A stretch of 64,000 bases of DNA from Roseateles oligotrophus (GTDB lineage: Bacteria; Pseudomonadota; Gammaproteobacteria; Burkholderiales; Burkholderiaceae_C): contig NZ_JACHLP010000001.1 of assembly GCF_014204525.1 (NCBI RefSeq), positions 62,001 through 126,000 on the forward strand, read 5' to 3'. The notes below the pieces were generated by a model. The model saw nothing but the letters and a program-made list of their open reading frames with translations. It was not told where the DNA came from and ran no database searches. This document shows positions 7,985 through 17,089 of the stretch, in pieces. The position numbers were made by a program, and so were the translations under genes. The first letter of the stretch is position 1, and every line of letters starts with the position of its first letter.

Positions 7985-9097
7985 ATGTTATTCGATTCCA
8001 CCGTACGCCGAGAGCTGGCGCGCAGCTTCGGCGTGACCCTCGTGGTCATCCTGACCATCGTCCTGACCATCATGCTGATCCAGACCCTGGGTCGGGCAGC
8101 CGGCGGCAATGTCGCGCCGCAAGACGTCATGCTGCTGATGGGCTATGCCTCGCTTTCCCATCTGCCCACCATGCTGTCGCTGTCGATGTTCATCGCCGTC
8201 GTCGCGACCCTGGGCCGCATGTACCGGGAGTCCGAGATGACCATCTGGTTCGCCAGCGGCATCGGCCTGTCCCGTTTTGTGAAGCCGGTCTTACGCGTTG
8301 CCTCGCCGGTGTTGCTGCTGGTGATCGTGCTCAATCTGCTGCTCTGGCCCTGGGGCAATCAGAACAGCGAGCAATTGCTGGAGCGCTATCAAAAGCGCAG
8401 CGATCTCTCGCGCGTGGCGCCGGGCCAGTTCCAGACCTCGCGCGACGGCTCCAGCGTCTTCTTCATCGACCGCGACAGCGAGGACGGCCGCACCGGCCGC
8501 AATGTCTTCATCCTGACCCAGAAGGACGAGCGCGAGGCGGTGACCACCTCGGCCAAGGGCCAGATCGTGTTGGAGGGCGATGACCGCTTCCTGCTGCTGG
8601 ACCACGGCCAGCGCAATGAAAGCAATGCCAGAACCCAGGAGAAAACTCTGGCACGCTTTGAGGAATACAAGGTGCTGGCCGACAGCCAGGCGATGCGTGC
8701 AGCCGACAAGCTGCCGCCCAAGGCCACCAGCACCCTCGATTTGCTGAAGAAACCCAACCCCGCCAACAACGCCGAGCTGACCTGGCGCTTCGGCATGATT
8801 CTGAGCTGCTTCAATATGGTCTTGATGGGCATAGGCCTGTCGGCCACCAACCCGCGCCGCGCCAATAACTGGAATCTGATGTTTGCCCTGCTCTGCGCCG
8901 TGGTGTATTTCAATCTCACCAACCTCAGCCAGGCCTGGGTGGCCGGCTCCCGCGTCAGCATGCCGGTCGCCATGCTGGGCGTGCACGGCGGGGTCTTCCT
9001 GCTGGCCCTGGGCCTGATGTGGCTGCGCGACCAGGGCAATCGCCTCTGCCTGCCCTTCTTCAAGCGCGGTCCCAAGCCGGCGGTGGCGGCGGCATGA
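7985..9097 (+). CDS. lptF: LPS export permease LptF
   Basis: LptF (370 residues; YjgP/YjgQ family) forms the inner-membrane LptB2FG complex with LptG and extracts lipopolysaccharide from the membrane. The N-terminus MLFDSTVRRELARSFG followed by VVILTIVLTIMLIQTLGRAA, two further helices before residue 130, a soluble periplasmic beta-jellyroll domain (about 135-265) and three C-terminal helices match the family. The LptG start overlaps its stop (ATGA), so the two are translationally coupled. Confidence 0.94.
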   Translation: MLFDSTVRRELARSFGVTLVVILTIVLTIMLIQTLGRAAGGNVAPQDVMLLMGYASLSHLPTMLSLSMFIAVVATLGRMYRESEMTIWFASGIGLSRFVKPVLRVASPVLLLVIVLNLLLWPWGNQNSEQLLERYQKRSDLSRVAPGQFQTSRDGSSVFFIDRDSEDGRTGRNVFILTQKDEREAVTTSAKGQIVLEGDDRFLLLDHGQRNESNARTQEKTLARFEEYKVLADSQAMRAADKLPPKATSTLDLLKKPNPANNAELTWRFGMILSCFNMVLMGIGLSATNPRRANNWNLMFALLCAVVYFNLTNLSQAWVAGSRVSMPVAMLGVHGGVFLLALGLMWLRDQGNRLCLPFFKRGPKPAVAAA

Positions 9098-10218
9098 GGA
9101 CCGTCCGCCGCCTGCTCTACCGCGACATCGTCGGCTCGGTGCTCTTCGTCAGCCTGGCTTTTCTCTCGCTGTTCTATTTCATCGACTTCGTCGACGAGCT
9201 GGAGCGCATGAGCCGCATCGGCGCTGGCGCGGCCCGCGCCGCCCTGCTCTCGCTGATGGTCTTGCCCGGCCATCTGTACGAGCTGCTGCCGATCGCGGTG
9301 CTGATCGGCAGCATCTTCTCGCTGGCCCGCATGGCCCAGTCCAGCGAGTTCACCATTCTGCGCACCGGCGGCCTGGGGCCGCGCCGTGCGCTCTCCCTGC
9401 TGGCCACCCTGGCCCTGGGCTTCGCGGTACTGACCTTTGCCGTCGGCGACTTCCTGGCGCCCTACTTCGACAAGCAGGCCGACATCATGCGCGCCCAGCT
9501 CAGCGGCGATGTCTCGGCCAGCAGCCGCGGCGCCTGGCTCAAGGAGCACCGGGTGGTGGCGGGCGAGGAACGCAATTTCTCCATCCATGTGGGGCAGGCC
9601 AGCGCCTCGGGCGCCTTGCAGGATGTGCGCATCTTCGAGTTCAACCCGCAAGGCGGTCTGATCGCCCGCATGGAGGCCAAGAAGGCCAAGGTCGACGGCC
9701 GCGGCCAGTGGCTGCTGGAAGATGTGTTGCGCACCGAATGGCTGCAGGCCAAGGGCGAGGCAGCCCTGGCCGCCCCGCCCGTGGTCAAGGAAGCGCAGCT
9801 GCCCAGCTGGCGCTGGGACAGCAGCCTGCATGCCGGCGTGGTCGCCGCGGCCCTGCTGCCCACCGTCTCCATGTCCACGCTGGAGCTTTACCGCTATACC
9901 GAGCACCTGTCGGCCCAGGAGCAATCGGCCCAGGCGCAGAACATCGCCTTCTGGCGCAAGGCCTTCTACCCCTTTGCCTGTTTTGTGATGGTGGCCCTGG
10001 CCCTGCCCTTCGCCTATCTGCACGGCCGCGCCGGCGGTATCAGCCTGAAGGTGTTTGGCGGCATCATGCTGGGCATCAGCTTTGTGCTGCTCAACAATGT
10101 GGCCGGCCATGTGGGTGTGCTGAAGGACTGGACCCCCTGGATCGTCGCCGCCTCGCCCAGCCTGGCCTATATGGCGCTCTCCCTGGCCGCTTTTGGCTGG
10201 CTGGTGCGTTACCGATAA
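9094..10218 (+). CDS. lptG: LPS export permease LptG
   Basis: LptG (374 residues) is the partner of LptF. It has the six-helix plus periplasmic domain layout, with helices near residues 15-35, 60-80 and 100-120, the jellyroll domain in between, and three helices after about 290. The start MRTVRRLLYRDIV was chosen because its ATG overlaps the lptF stop and because longer versions add a low-complexity shadow of LptF. Eight bases separate its stop from the CbiX-like gene, so the transcript may continue. Confidence 0.94.
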   Translation: MRTVRRLLYRDIVGSVLFVSLAFLSLFYFIDFVDELERMSRIGAGAARAALLSLMVLPGHLYELLPIAVLIGSIFSLARMAQSSEFTILRTGGLGPRRALSLLATLALGFAVLTFAVGDFLAPYFDKQADIMRAQLSGDVSASSRGAWLKEHRVVAGEERNFSIHVGQASASGALQDVRIFEFNPQGGLIARMEAKKAKVDGRGQWLLEDVLRTEWLQAKGEAALAAPPVVKEAQLPSWRWDSSLHAGVVAAALLPTVSMSTLELYRYTEHLSAQEQSAQAQNIAFWRKAFYPFACFVMVALALPFAYLHGRAGGISLKVFGGIMLGISFVLLNNVAGHVGVLKDWTPWIVAASPSLAYMALSLAAFGWLVRYR

Positions 10219-10226
10219 TTGCGAAT

Positions 10227-10619
10227 ATGGACGGACTTCTTCTTTTTGCCCACGGCGCACGCGACCCGGCCTGGGCCCCGCCCTTCGAGCAGGTGGCCGC
10301 GCGCATTGCCGCCGCCCGGCCCGGCCTGCCCTGGGCCCTGGCCTATCTGGAATTCATGCAGCCCGAGCTGGAGCCCGCCGCCCACGCGCTGGCGGCGCGC
10401 GGCTGCCGGCGCATCCACATCGTGCCCATGTTTCTGGGCGCGGGCGGCCATGTGCGCAAGGACATCCCGCCCCTGGTGGCCCGCCTGCAAGCCCATTACG
10501 GCGAGCGCGTCGAATGGATTCTGCATCCTCCGCTGGGCGACCAGGCCCCGGTGCAGCAGGCCATGGCCGCCGCCGCCCTCGCCTGCCTGGATGCCAAGAA
10601 AGCCGAGGAAGCACCATGA
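10227..10619 (+). CDS. cbiX: CbiX-like sirohydrochlorin chelatase
   Basis: A single-domain chelatase of 130 residues, the short CbiX type, likely inserting Fe2+ (siroheme) or Co2+ into sirohydrochlorin. The two metal-binding histidines are visible: His9 in LLLFAHGARD and His75 in GAGGHVRKDIP. Its start follows lptG closely and its stop overlaps the ATG of the CysB-type regulator. Since siroheme is the cofactor of sulfite reductase, co-expression with a CysB-type sulfur regulator makes iron the more likely metal; that is inference. Confidence 0.85.
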   Translation: MDGLLLFAHGARDPAWAPPFEQVAARIAAARPGLPWALAYLEFMQPELEPAAHALAARGCRRIHIVPMFLGAGGHVRKDIPPLVARLQAHYGERVEWILHPPLGDQAPVQQAMAAAALACLDAKKAEEAP

Positions 10620-11560
10620 ATCTGCACCAGTTCCGCTTCGTGCAGGAAGCGGCCCGCCGCAACCTCAATCTGACCGAGACGGCCAAGGCCTTGTTCACCT
10701 CGCAGCCCGGGGTCTCCAAGGCCATTCTGGAACTGGAGGAAGAGCTGGGCGTGGACATCTTCTCCCGCCACGGCAAGCGCCTGCGCCGCATCACCGAGCC
10801 GGGCCAGCAGGTGCTGGCCGCCATCGAGATCATCATGCGCGAGGTCAACAACCTCAAGCGCATCGGCGAAGAGTATTCCAAGCAGGACAGCGGCACCCTG
10901 TCCATCGCCACCACCCACACGCAGGCCCGCTATGTGCTGCCTGGCCCGGTGGCCCAGCTGCGCCGCCAACTGCCCCAGGTGCGGGTCAGCCTGCACCAGG
11001 GCAACCCCGAGCAGGTGGTGCGCTGGCTGCTGGACGACAGCGCCGATGTGGGCCTGGCCACCGAGTCCCTGGCCCAGATCGAGGAGCTGGTGACCCTGCC
11101 CTGCTATGAATGGCAGCATGTGCTGGTCGTGCCCAGCGGCCACCCGCTGGCCACGGTCGAGCGCATCAGCCTGGAGCAGCTGACGGCCGAGCCCATGATC
11201 ACCTACCACCCCAGCTTCACCGGCCGCAGCCGCATCGACCGTGCTTTCGCGGCCCGCCAGCTGCATCCGAATATCGTGCTGGAGGCGATCGACTCCGATG
11301 TCATCAAGACCTATGTGCGCTTAGGCATGGGCTTAGGCATCGTCGCCGAGATGGCTGTGCGCGAAGACCCGGCCGGCGGCGATCTGGTGTCCCGCCCGCT
11401 GGGCCATTTGTTCGGCCAGAACGTCACCCGCATCGCCTTCAAGCGCGGCGCCTATCTGCGCAACTACGTCTACACCTTTGCCGAACTGCTGTCCGACCGC
11501 CTGAACCGCCATCTGCTGGAGCGGGCCATGAATGGCGACGCCAACGACTACAGCCTCTAA
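10616..11560 (+). CDS. cysB: CysB-type LysR regulator
   Basis: A LysR-type regulator of 314 residues that by family controls sulfate and sulfonate assimilation genes. The winged helix-turn-helix (LNLTETAKALFTSQPGVSKA, about residues 17-36) and the effector domain with ATTHTQARYVLP and TYHPSFTGR are characteristic of the CysB/Cbl branch, where the Thr-rich segments line the N-acetylserine/sulfate site. Its ATG overlaps the chelatase stop by four bases. Distinguishing CysB from Cbl is not certain by reading alone. The next gene overlaps its end by 29 bases. Confidence 0.9.
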   Translation: MNLHQFRFVQEAARRNLNLTETAKALFTSQPGVSKAILELEEELGVDIFSRHGKRLRRITEPGQQVLAAIEIIMREVNNLKRIGEEYSKQDSGTLSIATTHTQARYVLPGPVAQLRRQLPQVRVSLHQGNPEQVVRWLLDDSADVGLATESLAQIEELVTLPCYEWQHVLVVPSGHPLATVERISLEQLTAEPMITYHPSFTGRSRIDRAFAARQLHPNIVLEAIDSDVIKTYVRLGMGLGIVAEMAVREDPAGGDLVSRPLGHLFGQNVTRIAFKRGAYLRNYVYTFAELLSDRLNRHLLERAMNGDANDYSL

Positions 11561-12755
11561 CTTCAAATTCAGCGTGACACCGAATCTGCCCAGCCGCCTG
11601 CCCCATGTGGGCACCACCATCTTCAGCACCATGTCGGCGCTGGCGCAAAAACACGGGGCCGTCAATCTGGGCCAGGGCTTCCCCGACTTTGATTGCGACC
11701 CGGCCCTGATCGAGGCCGTACACGCCGCCATGCGCGAGGGCCACAACCAATACCCCTTGATGAGCGGCGTGCCGGCCCTGCGCGAGGCCGTGGCGGCCAA
11801 GCTGCAAACCCTGTACCGGGCCAGCTACCAGCCGGACAGCGAGATCACCATCACCGCCGGCGCCACCCAGGCCATCTTCACCGCCCTGCTGGCCAGCGTG
11901 CATGCGGGTGACGAGGTCATCATCCTGGAACCCTGCTACGACAGCTATGCGCCCAATATCGAGCTGGCTGGCGGCGTGGCCGTGCGGGTGCCGCTGACGG
12001 CCGGCACGTTCCGCCCCGATTTCGAGCGCATCGCCGCCGCCATCACGCCGCGCACCCGTGCCATCGTCATCAACACGCCGCACAACCCCTCGGCCACCGT
12101 CTGGACCGAGGCCGAGATGCTGCAGCTGGCGGCGCTGCTGCGGGACACACCGATTCTGCTGATCAGCGACGAGGTCTACGAACATATGGTGTTCGACGGC
12201 GCCCAGCATCACAGCGTGGCGCGCTACCCGGAGCTGGCGGCGCGCAGCTTCATCGTCTCCAGCTTCGGCAAGACCTATCACGTCACCGGCTGGAAGGTCG
12301 GTTATGTGGCCGCACCGGCCGCGCTGACGCGCGAGTTCCGCAAGGTCCACCAGTACAACGTCTTCACCGTCAACACACCCATGCAGCTGGGCCTGGCCCG
12401 CTATATGGCCGACGCCGCCCCCTATTTGCAGCTGCCCGATTTCTATCAGGCCAAGCGCGAGCGCTTCCGCGCGGGCCTGAGCCAGACCGGGCTCAAGCTC
12501 CTGCCCTGCGAAGGCACTTACTTCCAGTGCGCGGACATTGCCGAGGTCGAGCGCTTTGCCCGCAGCGGGCTGCGCGGCGACCTGGCCTTCTGCGAATGGC
12601 TGACGAGCGAGCTGGGCGTGGCCGCCATCCCCATGTCGGCCTTCAGCACCGGCCCCGCGCTCAAGGATGCGGCCCGCCAGACCGTGGTGCGCTTTTGCTT
12701 CGCCAAGAAGGAAGTGACCCTGGCTCAGGCCCTGAGCCAGTTGCAGGAGCTCTGA
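11532..12755 (+). CDS. ybdL: Methionine aminotransferase, PLP-dependent class I/II
   Basis: A fold-type I aminotransferase of 407 residues related to E. coli YbdL, which prefers methionine and aromatic amino acids. The conserved start LPHVGTTIF, the NLGQGFPDF substrate loop, NTPHNPSATVW, the acidic ISDEVYEH pair and the PLP-lysine segment SSFGKTYHVTGWKVGY (Lys about 246) are all present. The ATG at 11532 lies inside the end of cysB (29-base overlap). A later start nearer LPHVG is possible because the first 25 residues are not conserved. Position after cysB fits a sulfur amino acid role. Confidence 0.87.
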   Translation: MATPTTTASNFKFSVTPNLPSRLPHVGTTIFSTMSALAQKHGAVNLGQGFPDFDCDPALIEAVHAAMREGHNQYPLMSGVPALREAVAAKLQTLYRASYQPDSEITITAGATQAIFTALLASVHAGDEVIILEPCYDSYAPNIELAGGVAVRVPLTAGTFRPDFERIAAAITPRTRAIVINTPHNPSATVWTEAEMLQLAALLRDTPILLISDEVYEHMVFDGAQHHSVARYPELAARSFIVSSFGKTYHVTGWKVGYVAAPAALTREFRKVHQYNVFTVNTPMQLGLARYMADAAPYLQLPDFYQAKRERFRAGLSQTGLKLLPCEGTYFQCADIAEVERFARSGLRGDLAFCEWLTSELGVAAIPMSAFSTGPALKDAARQTVVRFCFAKKEVTLAQALSQLQEL

Positions 12756-12779
12756 AGCCGGCGCCGGATCGGCCCCGCC

Positions 12780-14891
12780 TCAAACCTTGCGGATCAGCGG
12801 CGCTTCGTCCAGCAGGATGTCCACGCCGGCATCCTGGGCCGGCGGCTGAACCGGGGTCTGCCAGACCATGGTGGCCATCAGATTCATGCCGGCCTCGCCC
12901 TGCGCCGGCGCGTCCAGGGGCAGGAAGAGGTCGACCGACTCGTTGCGGACCTCTTGCTCGGAGAGATCGCGCGCCACGCTGTAGAGCAGCAGCAGATCCA
13001 GATAGGCGGGCAGCTCGAAGCCGATGGACTGCTCGTCTCCCTTGGCCAGCAAGCTCTGCACCGTGGCCATGCTGCCATGGCTATTGGGCCAACCCAGCTG
13101 CAGCATGCTCATCACCTCGGTATAGGCCTCGAGGTGCCGCCCCTGGCGCATGTCCTGGCCCCAGGTGGGCGGCAGGCCATGGAAGCGGCGCGCGAAGCGA
13201 TCTGCGATCTCGTTGAAGCCCGTCCGATTGCCCTGGCGCTGATAGATCTCCATCAGATTCAGATAGGGCAAGGCACTGACGGTTTCGGTGTGGATATGGA
13301 CCAGCAGCAGCTCCACCGCCGCCTCGGTCTGGCCCAGCACCAGGAAGAAGTCCACCTGCTGCTCCAGATCGATCAGCTCCTCCACACTGACATGGGCCGC
13401 ATCGGCGGGCTTGTCGACTGCGGCAGAACGGGCGGGAGCCGGCAGGGGCAATTGGGGGCCCGGCCATTCCAGGCCCTTGTCCTCGCTCGCCTCCACCAGT
13501 TGGATGCTCACGGGCTCCAAGCCACCAAAACCGCTGGGCCTGGCTTGGCCGGGCTCGGCCTGCAGCGCAGCCACCACGCTCAGGCCACGCCCCAGCGAGT
13601 ACATATCGTGCACCTGGCCTTCATCGCCCTGCGAGGGCGGGCGGCCGAGGGGCATTTCCGGCAAAGCCTCGGCCTCGAAAACATGCGGCAGAACGATGGT
13701 CTGCTCGTCGGGGAATCGCTGGGCAGCACTGCCGGACGCGCCAAGCGCCGGCGCCACAGGAGGCTTGACGCTCGGCGCGGGGGCTGCTGGCGCGCCCGCG
13801 GCCTCGGGCTCCGCCGCCTCAGCAGCGGCATTGGCGGTCTTGGACTCCTGCCACCAGGCCGCCTCATGCAGGCTGCGCTCGCGTTGCCGGCTCAGCCACA
13901 GATAGCCCGACAGGCCTGCCAGGCCCAGGGCCGCAGCGATCAAACCCAGGTTCAAGGCCGACCAGGGCTCGACCTCGCCGCTGCGGGCCAGCTCGCTGCG
14001 CAGGGCCTGGATGCGGGCCTCGGCCCCTTGCTTGTCGCGCCGCAGCTTGCCCAGGCCTTCTTCCAACTGCTGCAAGCGCTGCAAGGCTTCGGCATCGCTC
14101 AAGGCCTTGTCCGACGAGGCGGGCGAGGCCGACGCGGCCTGCGCCAGCACGGGGGGCAAGTCTTCTTCGGATGCATCCAGGCGCAAGCGAGGCATCGACG
14201 CCGGCTGGCTGCCGGTCTTGGGCGGCCGGGTCTCCTCCGCCTTGGGCTTTGGCCTGGACTTGGGTCGGACGGCTTCCACCTCGGCCCGGCCGGGTACGCC
14301 AACACCCGCTGGCAAGGGCGCGGGTTTGCCCGACGCCGCCACCGCCGGAGCCTGCGGCATATCGCCCAGCAAGTCTGCGGGCTGAGCGCCGGCGCTGGCC
14401 AGGGCGGCACGCATGGCCGGCGAATAATTTCGGGGGCTGGGGGCACGAACCTCATCGCCAGTGCCTTGGTTCTGCGCATTGGGCGGATCGATCAACGCGC
14501 TGTACTGGCGCACCAAGCGCGCCGGGCATCCGACGCTGAGGTTGATGCTGATGATGGGCTCATCGATGGCCACGGCGCTGCGCAAGCGCACACCCTGGAC
14601 GGCGGCCTCGCTGGCGCCTTCCAGCTGAATACGCAGTTGGCCGGCGGCGATACGGCTTTCACCCGCCAGCACCTCGGCCTGCACGCAGTCGGCGCTGAGG
14701 GTCTCGCCGGGACTCAGGCGCAGGGGAAACAGCAGATTCAGGGGCTGGCCCAAGCCCGACTGCGCTTGCGGCCGGTCCACACCCAAGGCCAGGGCCTGGC
14801 CCCTCATCCCAAGCGAGCAAATGGCCAGCAACAAAACGCCGAGACAGGTGGGGCGAAAACGGTGTGGAGGCACTGCTTGATCTCGGTCCAT
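12780..14891 (-). CDS. FimV/HubP-like polar membrane protein
   Basis: A large protein (703 residues) with the FimV architecture: N-terminal export signal, a periplasmic domain starting QSGLGQPLNLLFPLRLSPGE (the FimV N-terminal motif is of the form LGQPL with an acidic run), a Pro/Ala-rich stretch, a short coiled coil (about 265-310), one membrane helix (SALNLGLIAAALGLAGLSGYLW), a long acidic cytoplasmic region, and a C-terminal FimV-like helical repeat (LIDLEQQVDFFLVLGQTEAAVELL). Such proteins organise cell poles and type IV pili, or help assemble envelope machines. No LysM motif is obvious, which departs from FimV. ATG 14891 was chosen; GTG 14918 is an alternative. Confidence 0.75.
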   Translation of the reverse strand: MDRDQAVPPHRFRPTCLGVLLLAICSLGMRGQALALGVDRPQAQSGLGQPLNLLFPLRLSPGETLSADCVQAEVLAGESRIAAGQLRIQLEGASEAAVQGVRLRSAVAIDEPIISINLSVGCPARLVRQYSALIDPPNAQNQGTGDEVRAPSPRNYSPAMRAALASAGAQPADLLGDMPQAPAVAASGKPAPLPAGVGVPGRAEVEAVRPKSRPKPKAEETRPPKTGSQPASMPRLRLDASEEDLPPVLAQAASASPASSDKALSDAEALQRLQQLEEGLGKLRRDKQGAEARIQALRSELARSGEVEPWSALNLGLIAAALGLAGLSGYLWLSRQRERSLHEAAWWQESKTANAAAEAAEPEAAGAPAAPAPSVKPPVAPALGASGSAAQRFPDEQTIVLPHVFEAEALPEMPLGRPPSQGDEGQVHDMYSLGRGLSVVAALQAEPGQARPSGFGGLEPVSIQLVEASEDKGLEWPGPQLPLPAPARSAAVDKPADAAHVSVEELIDLEQQVDFFLVLGQTEAAVELLLVHIHTETVSALPYLNLMEIYQRQGNRTGFNEIADRFARRFHGLPPTWGQDMRQGRHLEAYTEVMSMLQLGWPNSHGSMATVQSLLAKGDEQSIGFELPAYLDLLLLYSVARDLSEQEVRNESVDLFLPLDAPAQGEAGMNLMATMVWQTPVQPPAQDAGVDILLDEAPLIRKV

Positions 14892-15198
14892 GCCGGGGGC
14901 AACTGTTGTTTTCTGCACTCTAGCATGGTCACCCTGCGCACCAGACCCAGGCCGGGCAACTCCACTCGTTCACGGGACCTGCCCGTTGTAGACATGCTGA
15001 CAGGCCCGCCAAGCACCGCTTGTTTTTTGGCTTAGCAGCCGACCCGCTTCCCCGCCAAGCCGGGCACATCACAGACACCAAGCAAGCCGTTAGTGCCCGC
15101 TTTGCACAGGGTATTTTCCCGCCACCACCCGGCGCGGCCAGCTCGTGGACAATAAGCCGCAACACGGCAGCCTCCTGCTGTCACGTCAGCGACTCAGC
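14892..15198. other. 307-base divergent intergenic region, fimV-like / crp-like
   Basis: This gap must hold both promoters. I see no clear -35/-10 pair, repeat or RNA gene in it. It contains a short T-run (15020-15025) and GACAAT at about 15147-15152, which is a weak -10 candidate for the regulator gene. Nothing else is supportable. Confidence 0.4.
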
Positions 15199-15903
15199 AT
15201 GAATAGTACGGTTCTTACAATTTCCGAACGCAGCAATATCGAATCGGGGTCGTGGTTTTCCAAGCTGTCACCAACGCTACGCAGCGACATTCTTTCCCGC
15301 GCCTCGGTGCGTCGGCTGGGCGATGGCGCCTTGCTGTCCTGCCGCGGCGAGCCGGCCGAGGAATGGGTGGGCGTGGCCAAGGGTGCGGTGCGGGTCAGCT
15401 CGGTCTCACTGGCGGGCAAGCAGATTTCCCTGACCTATGTAGAGCCCGGCACCTGGTTTGGCGACATCTCCTTGTTCGACGGCCTGCCGCGCACCCACGA
15501 CGCCAGCACGCATGGCGACACCACCTTGCTGGTGGTGCGCAAACCCGATTTCAAGCAATTGCTGCAGTCGCACAGCGAGCTGTACGAGGCCTTGCTGCGC
15601 CTGAACTGCCGGCGCCTGCGCCTGATGTTCGACGCGGTGGAAGACCTCAACACCCGGCCCCTGGCCTCCCGCCTGGCCAAGCAGATCCTGCTGCTGGCGC
15701 GCTCCTACGGCGTGCCGCAGGGCGAGGAGATACGCATCGGTCTGCAACTGGCGCAGGAGGATCTGGCCCAGTTGCTGGGCGCCTCGCGCCAACGCGTCAA
15801 TCAAGAGCTCAAGGGCTTCGAGCGCGACGGCGCGGTCCGGGTGGAACCCACCCGCCTGGTCGTGCTCAGCAAGGAAAAGCTGATGGCCATCGCCGCCCGC
15901 TAG
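15199..15903 (+). CDS. Crp/Fnr-family transcription regulator
   Basis: A 234-residue regulator with an N-terminal cyclic-nucleotide-type beta-barrel (DGALLSCRGEPAEEWVGV to VEPGTWFGDISLFDGLPRTHDA) and a C-terminal winged helix (LAQLLGASRQRVNQELKGFERDG). There is no N-terminal Cys cluster, so it is not an Fe-S oxygen sensor of the Fnr type; the ligand is unknown. The phosphate-loop residues of cAMP-binding Crp are not fully matched. ATG 15199 was preferred over an upstream ATG because the extra residues look unconserved. The next gene follows after about 85 bases. Confidence 0.85.
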   Translation: MNSTVLTISERSNIESGSWFSKLSPTLRSDILSRASVRRLGDGALLSCRGEPAEEWVGVAKGAVRVSSVSLAGKQISLTYVEPGTWFGDISLFDGLPRTHDASTHGDTTLLVVRKPDFKQLLQSHSELYEALLRLNCRRLRLMFDAVEDLNTRPLASRLAKQILLLARSYGVPQGEEIRIGLQLAQEDLAQLLGASRQRVNQELKGFERDGAVRVEPTRLVVLSKEKLMAIAAR

Positions 15904-15988
15904 CGACAAGCGCCGCAAGGCCGCGCTTTGCTGCTTGGGCCGTGGGGGCCGTCCCCAATCAACGCAGCACCCTCATTTGAAGCGAGCC

Positions 15989-17062
15989 ATGGACGCATTT
16001 ACCGGCACCCGAGCCCCCAGCCAGACCCTGAACAACGAGGCGCTGAGTGCCTGGATGCAGGCCCATATCCCCGGCTTTGCCGGACCCTTGAGCGTGGAGC
16101 AGTTCAAGGGCGGCCAGTCCAATCCCAGCTACAAACTCATCACGCCGCAGCGCAGCTATGTGATGCGCAGCAAGCCGGCGCCGGTAGCCAAGCTTTTGCC
16201 CTCGGCCCATGCGATCGAACGCGAGTTCACCGTGATGCGCGCCCTGGCCGGCAGCGCGGTGCCGGTGCCCGCCATGCTGGGCCTGTGCGAGGACGAAGCG
16301 GTCATAGGCCGCGCCTTCTACCTGATGGAGTACATGCCCGGCCGCATCTTCTGGGACCAGGCCCTGCCCGGCATGCCGACCACGGAGCGTGGGGCGATCT
16401 ACGCGGAGATGAACCGCGTCATCGCCGCTCTGCACAAGGTGGACTTCGCCGCCCTGGGCCTGAGCAGTTATGGCAAGCCCGGCAATTATTTCGAGCGCCA
16501 GATCGGCCGCTGGAGCAAGCAGTACCTGGCCTCGCTGACCCAGCCCATCGAGGCCATGGAAAGGCTGATCGAGTGGCTGCCCAAGCACATCCCGGCCTCG
16601 GCCAGCGATGAGAACGAGGTCGCCATCGTCCACGGCGACTTCCGCATCGACAATCTGGTCTTCCACCCCGAGGAGCCGCGCATCATCGCCGTGCTGGACT
16701 GGGAGCTCTCCACCCTGGGTCACCCGCTGGCCGACTTCAGCTACCACTGCATGTCCTGGCATATCCAGACCTCGGGCGTGGCCCGCGGCCTGGCCGGCCA
16801 AGACCTGGCGGCCCTGGGCATCCCCGACGAGCTGAGCTATGTGCGCAGCTATTGCGAACGCACCGGCCGCAGCGATGTGGCCGGGGTGATGACGGATTGG
16901 AATTTCTATCTGGCCTACAACCTGTTCCGCATCGCCGCCATCTTGCAAGGCATTGCCAAGCGGGTGGAGGACGGCACGGCGGCCAGCCAGCAAGCCCGCG
17001 AGGCGGGAGCCGGTGCCCGCCCGCTGGCCGAGCTGGCCTGGCAGTTTGCGCGCAAGGGCTGA
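15989..17062 (+). CDS. APH-like phosphotransferase family protein
   Basis: A kinase-fold protein of 357 residues in the aminoglycoside-phosphotransferase/choline-kinase superfamily, resembling those next to acyl-CoA dehydrogenases (ACAD10-like). The ATP-binding lobe starts with EQFKGGQSNPSYKL; the catalytic loop is VHGDFRIDNLVFHP (Asp as base) and the metal-binding segment is AVLDWELSTLGHPLADF. The ATG at 15989 has a purine-rich GAAGCGAG upstream. In this family the true substrate is usually not an antibiotic but may be a hydroxyacyl-CoA; I cannot say which here. No acyl-CoA dehydrogenase gene is adjacent. Confidence 0.82.
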   Translation: MDAFTGTRAPSQTLNNEALSAWMQAHIPGFAGPLSVEQFKGGQSNPSYKLITPQRSYVMRSKPAPVAKLLPSAHAIEREFTVMRALAGSAVPVPAMLGLCEDEAVIGRAFYLMEYMPGRIFWDQALPGMPTTERGAIYAEMNRVIAALHKVDFAALGLSSYGKPGNYFERQIGRWSKQYLASLTQPIEAMERLIEWLPKHIPASASDENEVAIVHGDFRIDNLVFHPEEPRIIAVLDWELSTLGHPLADFSYHCMSWHIQTSGVARGLAGQDLAALGIPDELSYVRSYCERTGRSDVAGVMTDWNFYLAYNLFRIAAILQGIAKRVEDGTAASQQAREAGAGARPLAELAWQFARKG

Positions 17063-17089
17063 CAGCCCAGCCTGGAGAGCCGCGCGGGC

